Positions 34,558-43,937 of a DNA stretch of 64,000 nt are shown here, one piece after another. The DNA is from Pseudomonas bubulae (GTDB lineage: Bacteria; Pseudomonadota; Gammaproteobacteria; Pseudomonadales; Pseudomonadaceae): NCBI RefSeq assembly GCF_900618535.1, contig NZ_UYJA01000006.1:62001-126000 (forward strand). The letters are read 5' to 3'. The notes under the pieces are model-generated. The model did no database searches, had not been told where the DNA came from, and saw only the letters and a program-made list of their open reading frames with translations. A program made the translations under genes and the position numbers. Positions within the stretch are counted from its first letter, which is position 1. The number at the start of each line of letters is the position of its first letter.

Positions 34558-35049
34558 ATGGCGACGAGCGACGCAGTAAAAGACCCCGCCGTTAAAGGCA
34601 AACTCAAGCTGATTATCCTGATCGTCGTGGCTGTGCTGCTGGCAATTGGCCTGTCTGTTGGCGCCACCTGGTATTTCATGCACAGCCCCAAGAGCGAAGC
34701 TGTGCCGCAAGCTGACGTGAACGTCAAGCTGCCTGCCCTCTATGAACCGATGGCCCCGGCCTTTGTGGTCAATTTCAACGCCAATGGCCGTCAGCGCTAT
34801 ATGCAAGTCAGTGTGACCCTGCAAGCACGCGACCCTGCCGATCTCAAGGCGCTGATGGTGCATATACCGGTGATTCGCAACAACCTGGTGATGCTGTTTT
34901 CCGGGCAGGCCTTTGACGACCTCGCCACACCGGTTGGCCAGGAAATATTGCGCCAGAAAACCACTGCCAGCGTGCAGGAAGTTGCGCAAAAAGAACTCGG
35001 CAAAGTGGTTATCGATCAGGCGCTCTTTACTAACTTTGTATTGCAGTAG
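34558..35049 (+). CDS. fliL: Flagellar basal body protein FliL
   Basis: Single-pass inner-membrane protein that associates with the stators; 163 residues. One transmembrane helix near the N-terminus (LKLIILIVVAVLLAIGLSVG) is followed by the periplasmic FliL domain, with family pattern MAPAFVVNFNANGRQRYMQV and the C-terminal VVIDQALFTNFVLQ. It opens the operon running to flhB. Confidence 0.95.
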   Translation: MATSDAVKDPAVKGKLKLIILIVVAVLLAIGLSVGATWYFMHSPKSEAVPQADVNVKLPALYEPMAPAFVVNFNANGRQRYMQVSVTLQARDPADLKALMVHIPVIRNNLVMLFSGQAFDDLATPVGQEILRQKTTASVQEVAQKELGKVVIDQALFTNFVLQ

Positions 35050-35058
35050 GATCACGAC

Positions 35059-36027
35059 ATGGCCGTGCAAGACCTGCTGTCCCAGGATGAGATTGACGCG
35101 CTGCTGCATGGCGTCGATGACGGTCTGGTACAGGCCGAAACCGCTGCCGAGCCCGGCAGTGTCAAAAGCTACGACCTGACCAGTCAGGATCGTATTGTCC
35201 GGGGTCGCATGCCGACCCTGGAAATGATCAACGAGCGTTTTGCCCGTTACACCCGCATCAGCATGTTCAACCTGTTGCGCCGCTCGGCGGATGTGGCGGT
35301 TGGCGGGGTGCAGGTGATGAAGTTCGGCGAGTACGTGCATTCGCTGTATGTGCCCACCAGTCTCAACCTGGTCAAAATCAAGCCGCTGCGCGGAACGGCG
35401 CTGTTTATCCTCGACGCCAAGCTGGTGTTCAAGCTGGTGGACAACTTTTTTGGCGGCGATGGCCGTCACGCCAAGATCGAAGGCCGTGAATTCACCCCCA
35501 CCGAATTGCGCGTGGTGCGCATGGTGCTGGAGCAGGCCTTTATCGACTTGAAGGAAGCCTGGCAGGCGATCATGGAAGTCAATTTCGAGTACATCAACTC
35601 TGAAGTTAACCCGGCCATGGCCAATATCGTCGGGCCCAGCGAAGCCATTGTGGTGTCGACCTTCCATATCGAACTCGACGGCGGTGGCGGCGACCTGCAT
35701 GTGACCATGCCGTACTCGATGATCGAACCGGTGCGCGAAATGCTCGACGCCGGTTTCCAGTCCGACCTCGACGATCAGGACGAACGCTGGAGCAAGGCCC
35801 TGCGCGAAGACGTGCTCGACGTCAGTGTGCCGCTGAGCGCCACCGTGGCCCGCCGCCAGTTACGCCTGCGCGATATTTTGCATATGCAGCCCGGCGACGT
35901 GATCCCCATCGAGCTGGAAGATGAACTGGTGATGCGCGCCAATGGCGTGCCGTCGTTCAAGGTCAAACTGGGCTCGCACAAAGGCAATCTGGCCTTGCAA
36001 GTGGTTGAGCCCATCGGTCGGCGCTAG
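35059..36027 (+). CDS. fliM: Flagellar motor switch protein FliM
   Basis: Rotor switch protein that binds phosphorylated CheY; 322 residues. The CheY-binding peptide is the extreme N-terminus, LLSQDEIDALLHGVDDG. The middle CheC-like domain (TRISMFNLLRRSADVAVGGV) and the C-terminal SpoA domain (LRLRDILHMQPGDVIPIELE) are complete. It lies nine bases after fliL. Confidence 0.97.
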   Translation: MAVQDLLSQDEIDALLHGVDDGLVQAETAAEPGSVKSYDLTSQDRIVRGRMPTLEMINERFARYTRISMFNLLRRSADVAVGGVQVMKFGEYVHSLYVPTSLNLVKIKPLRGTALFILDAKLVFKLVDNFFGGDGRHAKIEGREFTPTELRVVRMVLEQAFIDLKEAWQAIMEVNFEYINSEVNPAMANIVGPSEAIVVSTFHIELDGGGGDLHVTMPYSMIEPVREMLDAGFQSDLDDQDERWSKALREDVLDVSVPLSATVARRQLRLRDILHMQPGDVIPIELEDELVMRANGVPSFKVKLGSHKGNLALQVVEPIGRR

Positions 36028-36085
36028 GCGCCTGGCCACAAGAATTTGCTGTGCTAATGATTGAATGCCCGCCGAGGACACCCCC

Positions 36086-36550
36086 ATGGCTAACGAACAC
36101 GATACAACCGCTGCAGACCAGGCGCTGGCTGATGAATGGGCAGCTGCGCTGGAAGAAACCGGCGATGTTGGCCAGGCCGATATCGACGCGCTACTGGCGG
36201 CCGATGCGGCAACCAAGCCCTCTTCCAGCCGACTGCCGATGGAAGAGTTCGGCAGTGTGCCGCGCAACAACCAGCCGGTGACCCTGGATGGCCCCAACCT
36301 CGACGTGATTCTGGATATTCCGGTGTCGATCTCCATGGAAGTGGGAAGTACCGACATCAATATCCGCAACCTGCTGCAACTCAATCAGGGCTCGGTGATC
36401 GAGCTGGACCGTCTGGCCGGCGAACCACTGGATGTGCTGGTCAACGGCACCCTGATTGCCCACGGTGAAGTGGTGGTGGTCAACGAGAAGTTCGGCATCC
36501 GCCTGACCGACGTGATCAGCCCAAGTGAACGCATCAAGAAGCTGCGCTGA
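36086..36550 (+). CDS. fliN: Flagellar motor switch protein FliN
   Basis: C-ring protein, 154 residues, that dimerises with the SpoA domain of FliM and docks FliH. The C-terminal SpoA domain (DIPVSISMEVGSTDINIRNL, then LNQGSVIELDRLAGEPLDVL) is typical. The N-terminal extension contains VGQADIDALLAAD, which looks like the CheY-binding peptide of FliM. I chose ATG 36086 with GAGGA upstream over ATG 36065. Confidence 0.96.
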   Translation: MANEHDTTAADQALADEWAAALEETGDVGQADIDALLAADAATKPSSSRLPMEEFGSVPRNNQPVTLDGPNLDVILDIPVSISMEVGSTDINIRNLLQLNQGSVIELDRLAGEPLDVLVNGTLIAHGEVVVVNEKFGIRLTDVISPSERIKKLR

Positions 36551-36985
36551 ATGAAACGGCTACTTGGCGGTTTACTGGGCTTGCCCTTGAGTGTGCTGGC
36601 GGCCGAGCCGGTGGTTGCGACCGCAGCGGTTCCGGTGGCTGGCGCCAGTGTTGGCGGGCAGTTGACCCAGCTGGTACTGGGTCTGCTGCTGGTGCTGGGG
36701 CTGATTTTTGCCCTGGCCTGGTTGCTGCGCCGTGTACAGCAGGCGGGCCCGCGCCAGGGCCAGGTAATCGAACTGATCAGCTCCCGGGCCCTGGGCGCGC
36801 GGGACCGGCTGGTGCTGGTGCAGGTGGGCAATGAACAGATCCTGCTCGGTCTTACGCCGGGCCGGATCACCCCGCTGCATGTGCTCAAGGAGCCGGTGCA
36901 GGTGCCGGGTAGTGCGCAACCGGCCACCCCCGAGTTTGCCAAGCGCCTGATGGAAATACTCGGTCAGCAAAAGGACAAGCCTTGA
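36551..36985 (+). CDS. fliO: Flagellar export protein FliO
   Basis: Membrane protein of 144 residues that helps assemble the FliP pentamer. An N-terminal signal-like segment (LLGGLLGLPLSVLA) precedes a transmembrane helix (LVLGLLLVLGLIFALAWLLR) and a cytoplasmic domain with the FliO pattern IELISSRALGARDRLVLVQV. Its ATG abuts the fliN stop and its own stop overlaps the fliP ATG. Confidence 0.93.
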   Translation: MKRLLGGLLGLPLSVLAAEPVVATAAVPVAGASVGGQLTQLVLGLLLVLGLIFALAWLLRRVQQAGPRQGQVIELISSRALGARDRLVLVQVGNEQILLGLTPGRITPLHVLKEPVQVPGSAQPATPEFAKRLMEILGQQKDKP

Positions 36986-37728
36986 TGCGTTTTGTAGTCG
37001 CGCTGTTGTTGGCACTGGCCGCGCCATTGGCATTCGGGGCTGACCCGTTGTCGATTCCGGCGATAACCCTGGGCACCGGGGCCAATGGTCAGCAGGAGTA
37101 CTCGGTCAGCCTGCAAATCCTGCTGATCATGACTGCGCTGAGCTTTATTCCGGCATTTGTCATGTTGATGACCAGCTTTACGCGGATCATCATTGTGTTT
37201 TCGATCCTGCGCCAGGCCCTGGGCTTGCAACAAACCCCATCGAACCAGATCCTTACCGGCATGGCGCTGTTTTTGACCCTGTTTATCATGGCGCCGGTTT
37301 TCGATCGGGTAAACAACGATGCCTTGCAGCCCTATCTGGCCGAAAAGCTCTCGGCCCAGGATGCGATCCTCAAGGCTGAAGTGCCGATCAAGGACTTTAT
37401 GCTGGCGCAGACCCGCAGCAGCGACCTTGAGCTGTTTATGCGCCTGTCCAAACGTACCGATATCGCCACCCCGGATGCCGCACCCCTGACCATTCTGGTG
37501 CCGGCGTTTGTCACCTCGGAGCTTAAAACCGCCTTCCAGATCGGTTTTATGATCTTTATTCCGTTTCTGATTATCGACCTGGTAGTGGCCAGTGTGCTGA
37601 TGGCCATGGGCATGATGATGCTCTCGCCACTGATCATCTCGTTGCCGTTTAAAATCATGCTGTTTGTACTGGTGGATGGCTGGGCGCTGATTATCGGCAC
37701 CCTGGCCAGCAGTTTCGGCGGAGTTTGA
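36985..37728 (+). CDS. fliP: Flagellar export gate protein FliP
   Basis: Core of the export gate (FliP5-FliQ4-FliR1); 247 residues. A cleavable signal peptide (MRFVVALLLALAAPLAFGA) is followed by four membrane helices and the conserved SFTRIIIVFSILRQALGLQQ and PFLIIDLVVASVLMAMGMMM stretches. The ATG uses the last base of the fliO stop. A TTG three bases earlier is less likely. Confidence 0.97.
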   Translation: MRFVVALLLALAAPLAFGADPLSIPAITLGTGANGQQEYSVSLQILLIMTALSFIPAFVMLMTSFTRIIIVFSILRQALGLQQTPSNQILTGMALFLTLFIMAPVFDRVNNDALQPYLAEKLSAQDAILKAEVPIKDFMLAQTRSSDLELFMRLSKRTDIATPDAAPLTILVPAFVTSELKTAFQIGFMIFIPFLIIDLVVASVLMAMGMMMLSPLIISLPFKIMLFVLVDGWALIIGTLASSFGGV

Positions 37729-37732
37729 CCCC

Positions 37733-38002
37733 ATGACCCCAGAAGTCGCGGTAGACCTGTTTCGCAGTGCGTTGTGGCTGACCACCCTGATGGTTGCCGT
37801 GCTGGTAATACCCAGCTTGCTGGTGGGGTTGCTGGTGGCGATGTTCCAGGCCGCGACCCAGATCAACGAACAGACCCTGAGCTTCCTCCCACGCTTGCTG
37901 GTGATGCTGGTCACCCTGATCGTGGCCGGGCCGTGGCTGGTGCAGACCTTTATGGAATACATCCTGCAGTTGTACGGCAGCATTCCGCAGTTGATCGGCT
38001 AA
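37733..38002 (+). CDS. fliQ: Flagellar export gate protein FliQ
   Basis: Export gate subunit of 89 residues with two transmembrane helices (LWLTTLMVAVLVIPSLLVGL and FLPRLLVMLVTLIVAGPWLV) joined by the conserved FQAATQINEQTLSF loop. Normal length for the family. It abuts fliR (TAA then ATG). Confidence 0.97.
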   Translation: MTPEVAVDLFRSALWLTTLMVAVLVIPSLLVGLLVAMFQAATQINEQTLSFLPRLLVMLVTLIVAGPWLVQTFMEYILQLYGSIPQLIG

Positions 38003-38785
38003 ATGTCGCTGCTCGCCCTGACAGACGCGCAGATCAGTACCTGGGTCGCCAGCTTTATGCTGCCGCTGTTCCGGGTGGGCGCGCTGCTGACCACCATGCC
38101 GATCATCGGCACCACCCTGGTGCCCAAACGCATCAAGTTGTTTTTGTCCCTGGCAATTACCCTGGCAATCATGCCCAGCCTGCCGCCGTTGCCCGCCGTC
38201 AACCCGCTGGATCTCAGTGGCCTGATGCTGATTGCCGAGCAAATCGTCATTGGTGCGTTACTGGGGTTTGCATTGCAGCTGTTTTTTCATGCGTTCGTGG
38301 TCGCCGGGCAAATTGTCGCGATCCAGATGGGCATGGGCTTTGCGTCCATGGTCGACCCGGCCAACGGGGTCAACGTGGCAGTAATCGGGCAGTTTTTCAC
38401 CATGCTGGTGACCTTGCTGTTTTTGTCCATGAATGGCCATCTGGTTGTATTTGAAGTGTTGACCGAGAGCTTCACCACCTTGCCGGTGGGCGGTGGCTTG
38501 TTGCCCAATCACTACTGGGAAATCGCCAATAAACTCGGCTGGGTGCTGGGTGCGGCGTTGCTTCTGGTACTGCCGGCGATCACTGCCCTGCTGGTGGTCA
38601 ACATTGCCTTCGGCGTAATGACCCGGGCCGCGCCGCAACTGAATATCTTTGCCATCGGTTTTCCGCTGACCCTGGTGCTGGGCATGGTGATCCTGTGGAT
38701 CAGCATGGCGGACATTCTCAACCAGTATCAACCGCTGGCCTCTGAGGCCCTGCAGTTTTTACGTGATCTTGCGCAGGCCAGATAG
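38003..38785 (+). CDS. fliR: Flagellar export gate protein FliR
   Basis: Export gate subunit of 260 residues with about six membrane helices. The family segments FRVGALLTTMPIIGTTLVPK and GEXX-like QIVAIQMGMGFASMVDPANG are present. The next gene, flhB, begins two bases after its stop. Confidence 0.96.
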   Translation: MSLLALTDAQISTWVASFMLPLFRVGALLTTMPIIGTTLVPKRIKLFLSLAITLAIMPSLPPLPAVNPLDLSGLMLIAEQIVIGALLGFALQLFFHAFVVAGQIVAIQMGMGFASMVDPANGVNVAVIGQFFTMLVTLLFLSMNGHLVVFEVLTESFTTLPVGGGLLPNHYWEIANKLGWVLGAALLLVLPAITALLVVNIAFGVMTRAAPQLNIFAIGFPLTLVLGMVILWISMADILNQYQPLASEALQFLRDLAQAR

Positions 38786-38787
38786 CC

Positions 38788-39924
38788 ATGGCCGAAAGCG
38801 AGAGTGGCGCCGATAAAACAGAAGACCCCACGGAGAAACGAAAAAAGGACTCCAGGGAAAAGGGTGAAATTGCACGTTCCAAAGAGCTGAACACCCTGGC
38901 CATCATGCTGGCTGGTTCGGCGGGCTTGCTGATTTTTGGCGGTGCGCTGGCGCAGGATTTGATGGAGCTGATGCGTTACAACTTCAGCTTGAGCCGCGAG
39001 GTGCTGCTTAACCCGGATTCCATGGGCGCGTTTCTGCTGCATTCAGGGAAAATCGCCTTGATCGCGGTGCAGCCAGTACTGATCACGTTGTTGATCGCGG
39101 CCCTGGTCGGCCCGATATCCCTTGGCGGCTGGCTCTTTGCTGCGGGCAGCCTGGCGCCCAAATTCAGCCGCATGAACCCGGCCGCCGGGATCAAGCGCAT
39201 GTTCTCGGCCAAGGCGCTGGTGGAGCTGCTCAAGGCCCTGGCCAAATTCTTTATCATCCTGATCGTGGCCTTGCTGGTGTTGAAGTCCGACATCGATGAC
39301 CTGCTGCGCATTGCCCATGAGCCGCTGGAACTGGCAGTGATCCACAGCCTGCAAGTGGTGGGTTGGAGTGCGTTGTGGATGGCCTGCGGATTGATCCTGA
39401 TCGCTGCGGTGGACGTACCGGTACAGCTATGGGAAAGCCATCAGAAATTGCTGATGACCAAGCAGGAAGTACGCGACGAGCACAAGGATCAGGAAGGGCG
39501 CCCGGAGGTCAAGCAGCGCATACGTCAGGTGCAGCGTGAAATGTCCCAGCGGCGCATGATGGCGGCGATCCCGGATGCCGACGTCATAATCACCAACCCG
39601 ACCCACTACGCCGTGGCCCTCAAGTACGACCCGGAGAAGGGCGGGGCGCCGATGTTGCTGGCCAAGGGCAGTGACTTCCTGGCGCTGAAAATTCGCGAGA
39701 TCGGTACCAAGCACAACATCCTGCTGCTGGAGTCGCCGGCGCTGGCGCGGTCGATCTATTACTCCACGGAGCTGGAGCAGGAAATCCCCGCCGGCTTGTA
39801 CCTGGCCGTGGCCCAGGTGCTGGCCTACGTCTACCAGATCCGCCAGTACCAGGCCGGCAAGGGCAAGCGCCCGGACCCCCTCAAGGACTTGCCGATCCCG
39901 GCGGATTTGCGCCGTGACGAGTAG
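38788..39924 (+). CDS. flhB: Flagellar export switch protein FlhB
   Basis: Membrane protein that sets substrate order in export; 378 residues. The charged N-terminus (DKTEDPTEKRKKDSREKGEI), four membrane helices and a cytoplasmic domain with the self-cleaving NPTH loop (VIITNPTHYAVALKYD) are intact. It ends the fliL operon. In P. aeruginosa flhA is close by; here a fimbrial operon lies between them. Confidence 0.97.
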   Translation: MAESESGADKTEDPTEKRKKDSREKGEIARSKELNTLAIMLAGSAGLLIFGGALAQDLMELMRYNFSLSREVLLNPDSMGAFLLHSGKIALIAVQPVLITLLIAALVGPISLGGWLFAAGSLAPKFSRMNPAAGIKRMFSAKALVELLKALAKFFIILIVALLVLKSDIDDLLRIAHEPLELAVIHSLQVVGWSALWMACGLILIAAVDVPVQLWESHQKLLMTKQEVRDEHKDQEGRPEVKQRIRQVQREMSQRRMMAAIPDADVIITNPTHYAVALKYDPEKGGAPMLLAKGSDFLALKIREIGTKHNILLLESPALARSIYYSTELEQEIPAGLYLAVAQVLAYVYQIRQYQAGKGKRPDPLKDLPIPADLRRDE

Positions 39925-40257
39925 CGTGTCAGTTGACGGGGTGGAGTGCAGGTATTTTGCGTCGAGTAGTTACTTTTAAATTCGCCTCCGTCAAATAATC
40001 TCTGCTAGTGCGGTGTTATATATCTATCTTGTATTAGGTGGGATCCTACAAGACAGTTGGAAGTGCCTTACTTATTGTTTGAAAGTTAGCTGTTAGTTTA
40101 GTTGCTTCTTACTTCGGTGTGTGGGGATGGGTAAAAGTCAGCTAATGGCTTTCGCTTTTATTTCCTTGGGGTATGAATAAGTGTCGGGATTTAAACTTAA
40201 ACTAAATCTTCAGTTTATTAAACAATTGTTGTAATGCATTTTTGTAGGGGGTGTTTG
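39925..40257. other. AT-rich leader of the fimbrial operon
   Basis: A 333-bp gap without a gene. It is far richer in A and T than the flanking genes (for example GTTATATATCTATCTTG at 40015-40031). It must hold the fimbrial promoter, but I could not pick one convincing -35/-10 pair, and there is no GG-N10-GC element. No inverted repeats of note were seen. The shift in composition marks the left edge of the inserted fimbrial region. Confidence 0.5.
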
Positions 40258-40803
40258 ATGGGTGTTGCAATGAAGTCTGCCAAGTCTGCTTTGGCGTCTA
40301 TGGTGTTGCTGGCTTGTTCGGCATCAGTTGCCAGTGCTGCGGGAGCAGGATCGGGTACTGTCACGTTTAGCGGTGAAATTTTGGAGTCGGCCTGCTCCAT
40401 TACACCTGAAAGTGTGGATCAACCTGTTCCGCTGGGTTCGGTGTCCAAATCTCAGCTGAATAATGGTGGCATCGGTACCAAGCAATATTTCAACATCGAG
40501 TTGACCGGTTGTTCATTGACCGGTCTCACCGACAATACAGTCAAGGCCACCTTTACCGGTACGGGGGCGGCAGCAGTGCCAGGAGCATTGGCCCTGAACG
40601 GCGTTGCCGGTGCGGGCATCCTTCTGACCGAGTTCGACGGTACCGCCATAACGCTGGGTACTGCAACCCGCCCGAAAGGTATTACGGCGGGTAGCAATAC
40701 GCTGACCTTTGGTGCTCAGTTGAAAGGTCAAACATCTACAACCACTACTGTAGGTACAGGTACTTTTACTGCTGTTACGAACTTCGCGCTGGCATATCAG
40801 TAG
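40258..40803 (+). CDS. Major fimbrial subunit (chaperone-usher type)
   Basis: Predicted main pilin, 181 residues, with a signal peptide ending ASVASAAGA. The mature part has the pilin pattern: Gly-rich donor strand (SGTVTFSGEILESACSI), a Cys pair (ESAC and LTGC), and the penultimate-tyrosine motif FALAYQ at the C-terminus that the chaperone and usher recognise. It is Thr/Gly-rich, as major pilins are. A strong AGGGGG ribosome site precedes ATG 40258; ATG 40270 is possible. Confidence 0.9.
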   Translation: MGVAMKSAKSALASMVLLACSASVASAAGAGSGTVTFSGEILESACSITPESVDQPVPLGSVSKSQLNNGGIGTKQYFNIELTGCSLTGLTDNTVKATFTGTGAAAVPGALALNGVAGAGILLTEFDGTAITLGTATRPKGITAGSNTLTFGAQLKGQTSTTTTVGTGTFTAVTNFALAYQ

Positions 40804-40865
40804 GTTGTCCGGTTGCCCTGTTGTAGGAAGTTCGACAGCAGGGCAATTGCAGGTGGGAGTTTCCT

Positions 40866-41432
40866 GTGAAAGCACTCTCGATTTCAGTAGTGGTTACCTC
40901 GTTCTTTGTGTTTATAACGTTGGGTTTCGGTGTGTGTACTGCACTAGCAAGTCAGGGGGGTGGGCGCGTAACACTTGAAGGGCAAATTGTTGATTCTGCG
41001 TGTGCACTTGATGCGAGTAGCGCTTATCAACTCGTTGAATTCGACCCTTTGCCCATGGGGCAACTTATTCGTCAGGGTCAATCTTTGCCAAAGATATTCA
41101 CATTGCGTTTAATTAAATGCTCATTGGCCAGGCCTGACTCTTTTCGTCCAGGCAGTTACTTGCCTGACTGGCAGCATGTAAGGGTGACGTTTGATGGCCT
41201 GGCGGATGCCAGCGGGCGCTTGTTTGCCATTGGCGGAGCGGCCCGGGGGTTGGCCCTGCGTATTGCCGATACCCAAGGGCAGGAAAGCATCCCGGGAGTA
41301 CCCATGCCCCTGGCGCCTCTGACCGGAGCGGACCAGGAGCTGCATTACACCCTTCAACTGGTTGGCAATGGTCGTCCTGTAGCGGTTGGTTCTCACCGAA
41401 CTGCGGTGCGTTTCCGCCTGGAGTATTTCTGA
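40866..41432 (+). CDS. Minor fimbrial subunit, PapH-like position
   Basis: Pilin-like protein of 188 residues with a signal peptide (VVVTSFFVFITLGFGVCTAL) and a Cys pair (VDSACALDA and IKCSLARP), ending VRFRLEYF. Its place between the major pilin and the usher matches papH, the terminator/anchor subunit in pap operons, but position is the only support for that role. GTG start with GTGGGAG upstream. Its stop abuts the usher start. Confidence 0.8.
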   Translation: MKALSISVVVTSFFVFITLGFGVCTALASQGGGRVTLEGQIVDSACALDASSAYQLVEFDPLPMGQLIRQGQSLPKIFTLRLIKCSLARPDSFRPGSYLPDWQHVRVTFDGLADASGRLFAIGGAARGLALRIADTQGQESIPGVPMPLAPLTGADQELHYTLQLVGNGRPVAVGSHRTAVRFRLEYF

Positions 41433-43937
41433 ATGTACGGGCTGTTTACCGGGCGGGATCTCTCAGCCGCCCAAATGATACTGCGCACCGGCGTGTTGAG
41501 CGGATTGATGTCGCTGGGCGCTGAGGTATGGGCCGGGGATGAGATTCAGTTCAATACCGATATTCTGGACCTCAGCGATCGTACCAATATCGACTTGTCC
41601 CAATTTTCTCGCAGCGGTTTTATCTTGCCTGGCGTTTATCCGCTGCAGGTGCAGGTCAACTCGCAATGGCTGCCTGAGCAGCGCATAGCTTTTTACCCTC
41701 CTGACGATGACCCCAAAGGTAGCCAGGCCTGCCTGTCGACCGAGCTGGTTGAGCAACTGGGGCTCAAGCCTGAAATGCAAGCTCGGCTCGGCTGGTGGAA
41801 GAGCGGCGAGTGCCTGCATATCAATAGCCTGGCGGGCATGGAAGTCAGTGGCGATCTGGCGACCTCTAGCCTGCATATTTCCGTGCCGCAAGCCTATCTG
41901 GAGTACAACGCCCGGAACTGGGATCCGCCTTCCCGGTGGGACAACGGCGTGCCGGGCGTTCTGATGGATTACAACCTCACGGCCAAGTCCAGCGGGCGGA
42001 AGGGCTCAGCCCGTCAAACCGACTTGAGCGGCAATGGCACGTTCGGCGCAAACGCGGGCCCCTGGCGCTTGCGTGCAGACTGGCAGGGCCGTATCGAAGA
42101 CGAAAGCTACAGTCGTGCGCGACGGCTGGAGTGGAGCCGCTTTTATGCCTATCGAGCGCTGCCTGCCATTCAGGCGCGTCTGACTCTGGGAGAAAACTAC
42201 CTGTATTCGAACGTGTTCGACAGCTTCCGTTTTACCGGCGTTGCACTCAACTCGGATGACAACCAGTTGCCGCCCAATTTGCGTGGCTATGCACCGGAAG
42301 TTGTCGGCGTTGCCAAAACCAATGCCAGGGTCATTATCAGCCAGCAAGGCCGTGTGCTTTATGAAGCGCTGGTTGCGGCGGGCCCTTTTCGTATTCGGGA
42401 TCTGAATGATGCCGTAACCGGGACCCTGGAGGTGCGCGTCGAAGAGCAGGACGGCAGCGTCACCACCTTCCAGGTTGAGTCGGCCAACATTCCCTACCTG
42501 ACGCGTCCCGGCACTGTGCGTTACAAACTGGCCAGCGGTCGACCGTCTTCTCTTCACAACGGAGGGCAGGGCGACGTCTTCGGTGCAGGCGAATTCTCCT
42601 GGGGCGTAAGCAATGGCTGGTCCCTGTATGGCGGTGGTCTCAGTGACAATAATTACACGGCGCTTTCTGTAGGGGTGGGGCGCGACCTGCTGGCCTTGGG
42701 AGCGATCTCATTCGATGTGACCCGGGCCAGCGCCAAGCTGCAGGGCACGTCCTTGTCGGGCGATTCCTTTCAGTTGAGCTATTCGAAAAACTTCGACCAG
42801 TACGACAGTCAGGTCACCTTTGCGGGTTACCGTTTTTCCCAAAAAAACTACATGAGCATGAGCGAGTACCTGAATGCGCGCCATTACGGTGGTCCGGTGG
42901 GGGGCAGCAAGTCGCTTTACACTGCGACAGTCAACAAGCAGTTTCGGGATATGGGGCTTACCGCTTATCTGAGCTACAGCAACCAGTCCTATTGGGATCG
43001 TCCGAGCAGTGAGCGATGGAACTTGTCCCTGGCGCGCTATTTCAGCGTGGGCTCGATAAGAAACATGAGCCTTTCCCTGAACGCTTTCCGTAATCAGGAG
43101 AAAAACCAGCACAGTGGCATCTCCAGCAACCACACCGGTATGTACCTGTCAGTAAGCCTGCCAATGGGTCGCTCCGGGACGCTCACCAGCAGCGTCAACA
43201 GTAGCTCTCAGGGCCAAAATAACTATTCCACGAACTACAGTGACCGGCTCGATCAGCGCAACAGCTATCAACTGTCGGCAAGCAACACCTCGGTTAGCGG
43301 GTACCTGAACCATGCCGGTGATCAGGCGGATGTCTCCATCAGCGCTGCCCTGCAAGAGAACAGCTACAACAGCCTCACCCTGTCTGCTCGTGGTGGCGGC
43401 ACACTGACGCCATACGGTGGCGCAGGGCATCGAACTGCGGGTACGGGCGGTACCCGGTTGATGATCGATACCGGTGGAGTACCTGGCGTGCCGATCCGGG
43501 GCTATGGCAGCCCGACGCGCAGCAATGCCTTCGGCAAGGCTGTTGTCTCGGATGTCGGCAGCTTTACGCGCACTGCGGCCAGTGTCGATCTGGAAAGCTT
43601 GCCTGCCGATGTGGAGGCGACAGAGTCCATGACCCAGTTGACCCTGACAGAGGGCGCCATCGGTTATCGCACGCTGGAGGTGATTGCCGGGCTCAAGGCC
43701 ATGGCTGTGTTGAGCCTGCCTGATGGCAGCGTCTACCTCAGTGGTATTCAGCCCGGCGGGCGGATGATAGTCAGTTGGGGTGGTGCCGAGCGTTGCACCT
43801 TTGTAATGCCTGAAGATTTACCGGTCGACGGATTGGCTTCCACCCTCAGTCTGTCCTGCCAGGGGGTCGCAGCGGACAAGACCATGCCCGCGTCAGCCTC
43901 TCTGGGCAGGATTGTTGATAGCGAGAAAAAGTCATGA
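41433..43937 (+). CDS. Fimbrial outer-membrane usher
   Basis: Beta-barrel usher of the FimD/PapC family, 834 residues. The N-terminal chaperone-binding domain begins IQFNTDILDLSDRTNIDLSQ after a signal segment. The barrel and plug follow (ENYLYSNVFDSFRFTGVALN and LRGYAPEVVGVAKTNARVII), then RIRDLNDAVTGTLEVRVEEQ, and a C-terminal domain with a Cys pair (ERCTF and LSLSCQGV). It overlaps the chaperone gene by four bases (ATGA). Confidence 0.96.
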   Translation: MYGLFTGRDLSAAQMILRTGVLSGLMSLGAEVWAGDEIQFNTDILDLSDRTNIDLSQFSRSGFILPGVYPLQVQVNSQWLPEQRIAFYPPDDDPKGSQACLSTELVEQLGLKPEMQARLGWWKSGECLHINSLAGMEVSGDLATSSLHISVPQAYLEYNARNWDPPSRWDNGVPGVLMDYNLTAKSSGRKGSARQTDLSGNGTFGANAGPWRLRADWQGRIEDESYSRARRLEWSRFYAYRALPAIQARLTLGENYLYSNVFDSFRFTGVALNSDDNQLPPNLRGYAPEVVGVAKTNARVIISQQGRVLYEALVAAGPFRIRDLNDAVTGTLEVRVEEQDGSVTTFQVESANIPYLTRPGTVRYKLASGRPSSLHNGGQGDVFGAGEFSWGVSNGWSLYGGGLSDNNYTALSVGVGRDLLALGAISFDVTRASAKLQGTSLSGDSFQLSYSKNFDQYDSQVTFAGYRFSQKNYMSMSEYLNARHYGGPVGGSKSLYTATVNKQFRDMGLTAYLSYSNQSYWDRPSSERWNLSLARYFSVGSIRNMSLSLNAFRNQEKNQHSGISSNHTGMYLSVSLPMGRSGTLTSSVNSSSQGQNNYSTNYSDRLDQRNSYQLSASNTSVSGYLNHAGDQADVSISAALQENSYNSLTLSARGGGTLTPYGGAGHRTAGTGGTRLMIDTGGVPGVPIRGYGSPTRSNAFGKAVVSDVGSFTRTAASVDLESLPADVEATESMTQLTLTEGAIGYRTLEVIAGLKAMAVLSLPDGSVYLSGIQPGGRMIVSWGGAERCTFVMPEDLPVDGLASTLSLSCQGVAADKTMPASASLGRIVDSEKKS

